From: an uncultured beta proteobacterium
GTDB taxonomy: Bacteria > Pseudomonadota > Gammaproteobacteria > Burkholderiales > Burkholderiaceae_C
Direction of reading: 5' to 3'
Length of the DNA stretch: 13,028 nucleotides
Assembly: GCA_903914985.1 (NCBI GenBank)
Contig: CAIWRE010000017.1
Span: 1 to 13,028 of the forward strand
In this document: positions 7,726 to 13,028 of the stretch, piece by piece
Layout: each line of letters begins with the position of its first letter
How positions within the stretch are numbered: the stretch's first letter is position 1
Translations under genes and position numbers: made by a program
The notes under the pieces: generated by a model
Told to the model about the DNA's origin: nothing
Seen by the model: the letters and a program-made list of their open reading frames with translations, nothing else
The model's database searches: none

Positions 7726-7801
7726 AGTGAAAACCTTAATGGCCAGGCGCTTCTTCACTTCGGGTTTTTTGTCCCGAAACGGCGCTTGGCGGAGTACGCC
7801 A
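7726..7801 (-). other. dxr-bamA intergenic gap with an inverted repeat; no rseP
   Basis: This 76-bp gap lies where rseP is normally found. It contains a perfect 6-bp inverted repeat at 7759-7778 (TTCGGG and CCCGAA on the minus strand, loop ACAAAAAA). No T tract follows on either strand, so it does not look like a terminator. The frame of bamA is open back to a GTG at 7758, and an AAGG site 8 nt before the bamA ATG at 7725 supports the shorter protein. A TATGAT hexamer (minus strand, 7801-7806) overlapping the dxr stop resembles a -10 box, but I find no matching -35 at 16-18 bp. Confidence 0.6.
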
Positions 7802-9022
7802 TCATAACGATGGAGTCAGCCCAATTGACGACAAACGGCCCACCAAAGTGTGGGCCAGTTCACGGGCCCTCGCGTCAATCTCCAGCAGATCGCCTAAGGA
7901 ATTGGGGACGGGTAGTGAAAAGCGCTCCAAACATCCCATGTTGACAGCGTGAATCTGGTCAAAACGAATTCGCCGGTCCAAAAAAGCAGCAACTGCAACT
8001 TCGTTGGCCGCGTTTAATACAGCCGGTGTTCCCGGTGGCGCAGCGAGGACGTCCCAGGCCAACTGAAGCCCGGGAAAGCGTGCAGCGTGTCCACGGGACG
8101 TGAAGGGTTCAAACGATAAGGCGGCCATAGCGGAAAAGTCCAACGCACTGGCACCGCTGATCCGGCGTGTCGGCCAGGACAATCCATAGGCAATCGGACC
8201 GCGCATGTCCGGGGTTCCTAACTGCGCAACGACCGAGTGATCCACAAACTGAACCATGGAATGCACCACGCTCTGCGGGTGAATGATGACCTCGATGGTG
8301 GAAGGCGCCACACCGAAAAGGAACTTGGCTTCAATCACCTCCAAGGCCTTATTCATCATGGTCGCAGAGTCCACCGAAATCTTGCGCCCCATCACCCAAT
8401 TGGGATGCGCGCAGGCTTCCTCGGGGCTGATGGAGGCAAAAGTTGCTGGATCGCGCCCCCGGAATGGCCCGCCCGACGCCGTCAAAATGATCTTATCGAT
8501 GACTTCCGGCCAGATTTCAGGGTTCTCCGGCAGCGACTGAAAGATCGCTGAGTGCTCGCTATCGATCGGCAAGAGGGTCGCTCCACCTTGACGAACCGCA
8601 TTCATGAAAAATGCACCGCCCACCACCAAAGCTTCTTTGTTGGCGAGCAATAAACGCTTGCCTGCCAGTGCGGCAGCGATGCAGGACGCCAGTCCTGCGG
8701 CCCCCACAATTGCCGCCATAACGGTGGTGACCTTTTCATGTGCCGCAATCAACTCGAGGGCTTCGGGTCCCCAGAGCACCTCCGTCAACAACCCTTGTTC
8801 AGCCAACAGGCGCTTGAGCTCCCGCCCATGCCATTCACTGACCATCACCGCAAAACGTGGTCGAAATTCGACACACTGTTCAAGCATTCTGTCCAGTTTG
8901 CTATTTGCGCTCAATGCAAATACCTGGTATCGCTCAGGATGTCGCCTGATGACGTCCAAGGTGTTGACGCCGATTGACCCTGTGGAGCCAAGAACACTTA
9001 CGCGTTGAAGTTCAGATCCCAT
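7802..9022 (-). CDS. dxr: 1-deoxy-D-xylulose 5-phosphate reductoisomerase
   Basis: DXR (IspC) converts DXP to 2-C-methyl-D-erythritol 4-phosphate with NADPH and a divalent metal. It is the first committed step of the MEP isoprenoid pathway and the target of fosmidomycin. The protein is 406 aa. Motifs are the NADPH loop LGSTGSIG (11-18) and LLANKEALV (125-133). The metal- and substrate-binding segments are DSEHSAIFQ (154-162), SGGPFRG (183-189), PNWVMGRKISVDSATMMNKA (207-226) and HPQSVVHSMVQ (248-258). All expected catalytic blocks are present. The start is taken as the ATG at 9022 with AAGG 5 nt upstream. A GTG at 9034, directly abutting the cdsA TAA, would add four residues and cannot be excluded. 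Isoprenoid made here feeds undecaprenyl and quinone synthesis, yet the usual neighbour uppS is missing. The stop is followed by bamA rather than rseP. Confidence 0.97.
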   Translation of the reverse strand: MGSELQRVSVLGSTGSIGVNTLDVIRRHPERYQVFALSANSKLDRMLEQCVEFRPRFAVMVSEWHGRELKRLLAEQGLLTEVLWGPEALELIAAHEKVTTVMAAIVGAAGLASCIAAALAGKRLLLANKEALVVGGAFFMNAVRQGGATLLPIDSEHSAIFQSLPENPEIWPEVIDKIILTASGGPFRGRDPATFASISPEEACAHPNWVMGRKISVDSATMMNKALEVIEAKFLFGVAPSTIEVIIHPQSVVHSMVQFVDHSVVAQLGTPDMRGPIAYGLSWPTRRISGASALDFSAMAALSFEPFTSRGHAARFPGLQLAWDVLAAPPGTPAVLNAANEVAVAAFLDRRIRFDQIHAVNMGCLERFSLPVPNSLGDLLEIDARARELAHTLVGRLSSIGLTPSL

Positions 9023-9034
9023 GGCTACCTTCAC

Positions 9035-9880
9035 TTACATCGTGCACAACAGTAACGCCAGCGGGAGTACCGGCAACAGAGCGTCAATGCGATCGAGCAC
9101 CCCACCGTGCCCCGGCAAAATAACGCCACTGTCCTTCACGCCCGCTGCCCGCTTGAACAGGGACTCCAGCAGGTCGCCCACCACGCCCATAGCGGTTAGA
9201 AAAACGACCGAAATTACCAAAAAAATAGTACCCACGCTAGCCAAGCGGCTGTACAAACTGCCGCCGGGTGTGAAGCCAGCCAAATCCAAAGCACGCCAGG
9301 CGAAAGCCATGCAAAGGACCCCCAGAACAGCTCCCGCCACGCCTTCCCAGGTTTTGCCGGGACTGATGCTAGGGGCCAGCTTTTGCCGAAAAAACCGACC
9401 GCCCATCGCCCGTCCAGCGAAATAGGCGGCAACATCTGCGACCCACACCAGCAGCAGCAGTGACAGCAGGAAGTCAATGCCCGCTAAGCGGGCCTGTACC
9501 AGCGCCAGCCAGGCCGCGCAGAGGAAAATCAAGCCACCGCCCCATCGGAGAGCCAAGGGTTTGGGCAGCCAAGCGGACGCTCCTGCACGCAGCAACCACA
9601 GGGCCAAGCCCACCCAGGCGGCACCCACAACAATCCACAGGGAAGACAAGGGACGAGCTGCCAATCCCGTGACCCAAAAGACGCCGCACAGCCCCGCACA
9701 AACGACGGCGCTGGCCAGAGACGTGCGATGGGAGAGTCCGTTCAGCCGACCCCACTCCCAGCCGCCAGCACCGATAAACACCGCCGTGAGCACAACAAAC
9801 CCCAGGGGGTCGGCGGCCAATACCGAGGGTATCAGCAGCAGCAACATGACAATGGCAGTGAGTATTCTTTGCTTGAGCAT
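9035..9880 (-). CDS. cdsA: Phosphatidate cytidylyltransferase (CDP-diacylglycerol synthase)
   Basis: An inner-membrane enzyme that converts phosphatidic acid and CTP to CDP-diacylglycerol, the precursor of all the cell's phospholipids. The 281-aa protein is almost entirely hydrophobic helices. It carries the family signature near the C-terminus (about 240-266), with the pieces SLFKR, KDSG and PGHGGVLDRID that hold the metal-binding Asp residues. An upstream conserved segment reads PSISPGKTWEG (170-180), and an Asp in the helix WVADVAAYFAGR (146-157) is also typical. The chosen start is the ATG at 9880 (MLKQRILTAIVMLL), matching the usual N-terminus. The frame extends upstream into frr only through a TTG. 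No clear Shine-Dalgarno lies before the ATG, so coupling to frr termination is possible. Genes uppS-cdsA are commonly adjacent, but uppS is absent here. The dxr ATG follows 12 bp after the stop. Confidence 0.96.
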   Translation of the reverse strand: MLKQRILTAIVMLLLLIPSVLAADPLGFVVLTAVFIGAGGWEWGRLNGLSHRTSLASAVVCAGLCGVFWVTGLAARPLSSLWIVVGAAWVGLALWLLRAGASAWLPKPLALRWGGGLIFLCAAWLALVQARLAGIDFLLSLLLLVWVADVAAYFAGRAMGGRFFRQKLAPSISPGKTWEGVAGAVLGVLCMAFAWRALDLAGFTPGGSLYSRLASVGTIFLVISVVFLTAMGVVGDLLESLFKRAAGVKDSGVILPGHGGVLDRIDALLPVLPLALLLCTM

Positions 9881-9896
9881 GGCGGAGCGAAGGCCG

Positions 9897-10457
9897 CTAG
9901 ACCGCCATGATGTCCTGTTCTTTGGCGGCGACAAGCCGATCGATTTCAGCGATATAGCGGTCGGTCAATTTCTGGACGTCGGCTTCAGAGCGTTTTTGCT
10001 CATCTTCGGAAACCAGCTTTTCTTTTTCCAATTTCTTGACTGCGTCGTTGGCGTCACGGCGCAGACTGCGCACTGTCACTTTGGCGCTCTCGCCTTCACT
10101 GCGCACCAGCTTGGTCAGCTCGCGGCGGCGCTCTTCGGTCATGACTGGCATAGGGACACGAATCAGGTCGCCCAGGCTGGAGGGATTCAGACCCAAATCG
10201 CTTTCGCGGATGGCCTTTTCAATCTTCGGCCCCATGTTCTTTTCCCAGGGCTGGATGCCCACGGTGCGGGAGTCGATCAAGGACAAATTGGCCACCTGGC
10301 TCAGAGGCACCATCGAACCGTAATAGTCGACGTGCACGCTGTCCAGCAGCGCCGGGTTGGCACGTCCGGTGCGCACCTTGCCCAGGTTGTTTTTAAATGC
10401 GGCGATGGACTGGTCCATCTTGCCTTCTACGTTGCTTCGGATGTCCTGAATCGACAT
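9897..10457 (-). CDS. frr: Ribosome recycling factor
   Basis: RRF works with EF-G to split the post-termination 70S complex. The protein is 186 aa against 185 in E. coli. Features seen are the N-terminal helix MSIQDIRSNVEGKMDQSI and the KVRTGRANPALLD hinge block (27-39). The β-rich domain II includes VDYYGSMVPLSQVANLSLID, and the long C-terminal helical region contains VRSLRRDANDAVKKLEKE (129-146), including the conserved Arg at 132. The ATG at 10457 is the start because it gives the family N-terminus and is preceded by GGGAG at 8 nt. An in-frame TTG five codons upstream would add MGVNA and is less likely. It lies 18 bp after pyrH. The next gene is normally uppS in betaproteobacteria, but here cdsA begins only 16 bp after the frr TAG. 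Confidence 0.98.
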   Translation of the reverse strand: MSIQDIRSNVEGKMDQSIAAFKNNLGKVRTGRANPALLDSVHVDYYGSMVPLSQVANLSLIDSRTVGIQPWEKNMGPKIEKAIRESDLGLNPSSLGDLIRVPMPVMTEERRRELTKLVRSEGESAKVTVRSLRRDANDAVKKLEKEKLVSEDEQKRSEADVQKLTDRYIAEIDRLVAAKEQDIMAV

Positions 10458-10475
10458 GGCATTCACTCCCAACAG

Positions 10476-11198
10476 TCAAACATGCACCAACGTACCTTCG
10501 TCTTCACCCATCACCACCCGTTTGAGAGCGCCATGTTTGAAGATGGAAAACACCTTGATCGGCAATTTCTGATCACGGCACAGGGCAAACGCCGCTGCGT
10601 CCATGATGCCTAGATTTTGCTGCATCGCGCTGTCAAAAGTCAGCGCGGTGTAGCGCTTGGCGGTCGGCACCTTTTTCGGGTCCGCGTCGTACACGCCGTC
10701 CACCTTGGTCGCCTTGAGCACAATTTCTGCCCCAATTTCAGCGCCCCGCAAAGCGGCAGCCGTGTCGGTCGTAAAAAACGGATTGCCGGTTCCCGCGGCA
10801 AAAATAACGACTTTGCCCTCTTCCAGGTATTGCAAGGCCTTGGGACGTACATAGGGCTCCACCACTTGCTCGATACCAATGGCGGACATGACACGCGCGG
10901 TCAACCCCGCCTTGTTCATGGTGTCGCCCAGCGCAAGCGCGTTCATGACGGTGGCCAGCATGCCCATGTAGTCGGCAGTCGCGCGGTCCATGCCGACCGA
11001 GCCGCCTGCCACTCCACGAAAAATATTGCCCCCACCGATGACCACGGCGACCTGGACGCCGAGGCGCGTAATTTCGACGATTTCATCGACCATGCGCACA
11101 ATCGTGTCGCGGTTGATGCCAAATTGATCATCTCCCATCAAGGCCTCGCCTGACAGCTTCAACAAAATCCGACTGTACGCGGGTTTGGCAGTGGTCAT
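10476..11198 (-). CDS. pyrH: UMP kinase
   Basis: Uridylate kinase phosphorylates UMP to UDP with ATP in pyrimidine nucleotide synthesis. It is a bacterial hexameric enzyme of the amino-acid-kinase fold and typically responds to GTP and UTP. The protein is 240 aa. It has the N-terminal phosphate-binding strand LLKLSGEALMG (12-22), the GGGNIFRG loop (55-62), DYMGMLATVMNALAL (76-90), the GTGNPFFTTDTAAALR segment (136-151), and TKVDGVYDADPKK (164-176) in the nucleotide-binding region. The chosen start is the ATG at 11198, preceded by a good GAAGGA ribosome binding site 7 nt upstream. The longer reading frame upstream runs through the tsf terminator and is not protein-like. It is followed after 18 bp by frr, the normal pair. 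Its expression must come from read-through past the tsf terminator or from a promoter I cannot identify. Confidence 0.98.
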   Translation of the reverse strand: MTTAKPAYSRILLKLSGEALMGDDQFGINRDTIVRMVDEIVEITRLGVQVAVVIGGGNIFRGVAGGSVGMDRATADYMGMLATVMNALALGDTMNKAGLTARVMSAIGIEQVVEPYVRPKALQYLEEGKVVIFAAGTGNPFFTTDTAAALRGAEIGAEIVLKATKVDGVYDADPKKVPTAKRYTALTFDSAMQQNLGIMDAAAFALCRDQKLPIKVFSIFKHGALKRVVMGEDEGTLVHV

Positions 11199-11243
11199 GG
11201 CACGTTCCTTCAATGGTTGGTTAGTCCGGTCGCCCCGGGGCAC

Positions 11244-11270
11244 AAAAAAAAGCGCGTCCTGCGACGCGCT
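11244..11270 (-). terminator. Strong intrinsic terminator after tsf
   Basis: On the minus strand, four bases after the tsf TAA, the perfect 8-bp arms AGCGCGTC and GACGCGCT enclose a GCAG loop. A run of eight T residues starts at the last base of the stem. The GC-rich stem and uninterrupted T tract make this the clearest terminator in the window. It should separate rpsB-tsf from pyrH onward, unless polymerase reads through or a promoter lies within or just after the tsf end. Confidence 0.88.
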
Positions 11271-11274
11271 CGGC

Positions 11275-12195
11275 TTAAGAAGCTTTCGCCGCAGCCACTT
11301 GGGCCGCCACTTCGGCAGCAAAGTCGTCTACTTTTTTCTCAATGCCTTCGCCCACCACATACAGGGTAAACGCTTTCACGGTCGTTGCTTTTTCTTTGAG
11401 CATTTGTTCCACCGTCTGTTTGTCGTTTTTAACAAACGACTGATTGAACAAAGACACCTCTTTGAGGTACTTCTGCACGCCACCTTCGATACGCTTGGCA
11501 ACGATTTCAGCAGACTGAACAGGCTTGCCGGCGGCCACGGCCACAGCCGCGTCTTCGGCAGCCTTGGCGGCAGCCACAGAGCGCTCACGCGCCACCAGGT
11601 CTGCAGGCACTTCAGCGCTGGACAAGGACACGGGCTTCATGGCGGCCACGTGCATGGCTACGTCTTTGGCGGCGACTTCGTCACCAGCAAACTCCACCAA
11701 CACACCGATGCGGGTGCCGTGCAAGTACGACGCAACTTGAGTGCCAGAGCCGCAGTGTTTGAAGCGGCGGAAAGTCATGTTCTCACCGATCTTGCCGATG
11801 AGACCTTTGCGCACATCCTCCAAGGTCGGGCCGAAACCGTCTTGCTCGTAAGCCAGGGCGCTCAGTGCTGCCACGTCGGCGGGGTTGTGCTTTGCCACCA
11901 AAGTTGCAGCCGCATTGGCCAGACCCAGGAAGCTGTCGTTCTTGGTGACGAAGTCGGTTTCGCAGTTGACTTCAATCATGGCGCTGTGGCCGTCTGCATT
12001 GGCGATGGCAATGACGCCTTCAGCCGTCACACGGGCGGCGGCTTTACCGGCTTTGCTGCCCAGCTTGACGCGCAACAGTTCTTCGGCTTTGACCATGTCG
12101 CCATCGGCTTCGGTCAAAGCGCGTTTGCATTCCATCATGGGGGCATCGGTTTTGCCGCGCAACTCGGCGACCATGCTTGCGGTGATTGCAGCCAT
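11275..12195 (-). CDS. tsf: Translation elongation factor Ts
   Basis: EF-Ts is the cytoplasmic guanine-nucleotide exchange factor that releases GDP from EF-Tu. The protein is 306 aa, close to the usual proteobacterial length. It shows the N-terminal UBA-like domain (MAAITASMVAELRGKTDAPM, residues 1-20) and the TDFVTKN motif at about 80-86, whose Thr-Asp-Phe inserts near the nucleotide site of EF-Tu. Later come the core subdomain (FAGDEVAAKDVAMHVAAMKP) and the C-terminal module (SLFNQSFVKNDKQTVEQML). The chosen start is the ATG at 12195. A TTG two codons upstream is in frame, but the ATG gives the canonical MAAIT N-terminus and has a GGAG-like ribosome binding site about 10 nt upstream. The gene sits between two terminator-like hairpins, one after rpsB and one just after its own stop. 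Function is certain. Confidence 0.98.
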   Translation of the reverse strand: MAAITASMVAELRGKTDAPMMECKRALTEADGDMVKAEELLRVKLGSKAGKAAARVTAEGVIAIANADGHSAMIEVNCETDFVTKNDSFLGLANAAATLVAKHNPADVAALSALAYEQDGFGPTLEDVRKGLIGKIGENMTFRRFKHCGSGTQVASYLHGTRIGVLVEFAGDEVAAKDVAMHVAAMKPVSLSSAEVPADLVARERSVAAAKAAEDAAVAVAAGKPVQSAEIVAKRIEGGVQKYLKEVSLFNQSFVKNDKQTVEQMLKEKATTVKAFTLYVVGEGIEKKVDDFAAEVAAQVAAAKAS

Positions 12196-12236
12196 TTTCA
12201 AGTACTCCGTATCAGTTCAATTGATCTATAAAAATT

Positions 12237-12261
12237 AAAAAAAAGGGGCTAGCAAGCCCCT
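12237..12261 (-). terminator. Intrinsic terminator/attenuator between rpsB and tsf
   Basis: On the minus strand the arms AGGGGCT and AGCCCCT enclose a 4-nt loop (TGCT). Eight T residues follow immediately, then further T-rich sequence. This is a standard Rho-independent terminator shape, starting 21 bp after the rpsB stop and ending 41 bp before the tsf ATG. I see no good promoter in those 41 bp, so it more likely acts as a partial terminator that sets the S2 to EF-Ts ratio than as a full stop. An attenuating hairpin between rpsB and tsf is known in E. coli. Its function here is inferred from shape and position. Confidence 0.8.
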
Positions 12262-12282
12262 CTTTTGAGGCGAACGCAGTGC

Positions 12283-13028
12283 TTACGCAGCTTCGTCGAC
12301 TTCCACAAATTCGTCTTCGCCCTGGTCCACGACAGCCTTGACCAGGTCATCCACCGCGTTGGCGCGGCCTTCGAGGACCGCGTCAGCAATGCCGCGAGCG
12401 TACAAAGTCACCGCCTTGGAGGAATCGTCGTTGCCGGGGATGACATAGTCAATACCTTCGGGCGAGTGGTTGGAGTCCACCACACCGATCAAAGGAATGC
12501 CCAGCTTGCGTGCTTCGGCAATGGCGATCTTGTGGTAGCCCACGTCGATCACAAAAATCGCGTCTGGCAGCGTAGCCATGTCCTGGATACCGCCGATGTC
12601 TTTTTCGAGCTTGGCCAGTTCGCGGGCGAACATCAGCTGCTCTTTCTTGCTCATGGCGTCCAAACCGGCTTCCTGCTGGATCTTCATGTCTTTGAGACGC
12701 TTGATCGACGTCTTGACGGTCTTGAAGTTGGTCAGCATGCCGCCCAACCAGCGCTGGTCCACGTAGGGGACGCCGGCGCGCTGTGCTTCTGCCGCAATCG
12801 TTTCACGGGCCTGGCGCTTGGTACCGACCATCAGAATCGTGCCGCGGTTGGCCGACAGTTGGCGCACATGCTTGAGCGCGTCCTGGAACATCGGCAGCGA
12901 TTTTTCCAGGTTGATGATGTGGATCTTGTTGCGATGGCCGAAAATGAACGGCGCCATCTTGGGGTTCCAGAAGCGCGTTTGATGACCGAAATGGACACCG
13001 GCTTCCAGCATTTCACGCATGGTGATGG
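12283..13028 (-). CDS. rpsB: 30S ribosomal protein S2 (5' end cut by window edge)
   Basis: Small-subunit ribosomal protein S2, which binds late in 30S assembly and is needed for S1 association. The visible protein opens with the S2 N-terminal signature MREMLEAGVHFGHQ, followed by RFWNPKMAPFIFG. Internal family blocks include LMVGTKRQA and GVVDSNHSPEGIDYVIPGNDD, and the tail is acidic (GEDEFVEVDEAA). The ATG at 13020 is probably not the true start. The last eight bases read in frame as ..CC ATC ACC before it, and betaproteobacterial S2 usually begins Met-Ser-x-Thr-Met-Arg-Glu-Met, so only a few bases of the gene should lie past the edge. About 245 residues are visible, a normal length for the family. 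It heads the rpsB-tsf pair and is followed after 21 bp by a terminator-like hairpin. In E. coli S2 represses its own operon through the rpsB leader, but any such leader here is outside the window. Identification is very secure. Confidence 0.97.
   Translation of the reverse strand, partial: ITMREMLEAGVHFGHQTRFWNPKMAPFIFGHRNKIHIINLEKSLPMFQDALKHVRQLSANRGTILMVGTKRQARETIAAEAQRAGVPYVDQRWLGGMLTNFKTVKTSIKRLKDMKIQQEAGLDAMSKKEQLMFARELAKLEKDIGGIQDMATLPDAIFVIDVGYHKIAIAEARKLGIPLIGVVDSNHSPEGIDYVIPGNDDSSKAVTLYARGIADAVLEGRANAVDDLVKAVVDQGEDEFVEVDEAA

Noticed and set aside
7801..7806. TATGAT as the -10 box of a dedicated bamA promoter
   Set aside because: No acceptable -35 lies at 16-18 bp; the best match (TCGTCA) needs a 19-bp spacer. 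A sigma-E-type pair (GGAACTT...TCTRA) was also sought upstream of bamA and not found.
9477..10613. 378-codon open frame on the plus strand across cdsA, frr and pyrH
   Set aside because: It is antisense to three well-identified genes, crosses their boundaries, and has low-complexity composition. It is not a gene.
11199..11243. Promoter for pyrH (TTGTGC, 16 bp, TAACCA) just after the tsf terminator
   Set aside because: The -10 match is poor and the candidate -35 lies inside the terminator T tract. It is not supportable from sequence alone.
11185..12231. 348-codon open frame on the plus strand across tsf
   Set aside because: It is exactly antisense to tsf, is rich in His, Gly and Phe, runs through both terminator regions, and shows no recognisable domain. 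It is a codon-bias shadow.

Overview
The window is chromosomal core DNA of a betaproteobacterium, most likely order Burkholderiales and probably family Comamonadaceae. That call rests on the gene order (cdsA before dxr, and a TrmH/SpoU-type methyltransferase after rnhB) and on the general look of EF-Ts, RpsB and BamA. It is an inference without a database search. Every convincing gene lies on the minus strand, so the cluster reads from the right edge to the left. I see no mobile element, CRISPR array, tRNA, rRNA or phage gene.

Reading order is rpsB (5' end cut by the right edge), tsf, pyrH, frr, cdsA, dxr, bamA, skp/ompH, lpxD, fabZ, lpxA, lpxB, rnhB and a TrmH/SpoU-family RNA methyltransferase. 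The right third (about 9.9-13.0 kb) holds translation and nucleotide genes: ribosomal protein S2, EF-Ts, UMP kinase and ribosome recycling factor. Intrinsic terminators lie after rpsB and after tsf. From pyrH leftwards the genes are tightly packed. The middle (7.8-9.9 kb) makes CDP-diacylglycerol (cdsA) and performs the first committed step of the MEP isoprenoid pathway (dxr). The left half is the outer-membrane block: bamA and skp for outer-membrane protein assembly, then lpxD-fabZ-lpxA-lpxB for lipid A, ending with rnhB and the methyltransferase. Most junctions from bamA to the methyltransferase are overlaps or gaps of 1-2 nt, with 21 nt at skp-lpxD, which suggests translational coupling.

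The main oddity is what is missing. In the usual proteobacterial version of this cluster, uppS (undecaprenyl diphosphate synthase) lies near frr/cdsA and rseP (site-2 protease) lies just upstream of bamA. Here frr is followed by cdsA after 16 bp and dxr by bamA after 76 bp, with neither gene present. Both functions are normally important or essential, so I expect relocated copies elsewhere in the genome. The 76-bp dxr-bamA gap carries a small inverted repeat. A second observation is that LpxA has Met at residue 169, the acyl-chain ruler position, which predicts use of a short (about C10) 3-hydroxyacyl-ACP.

The leftmost ~119 bp hold no gene that I can support, only a possible promoter for a gene beyond the edge. 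I do not see an undescribed multi-gene system in this window.
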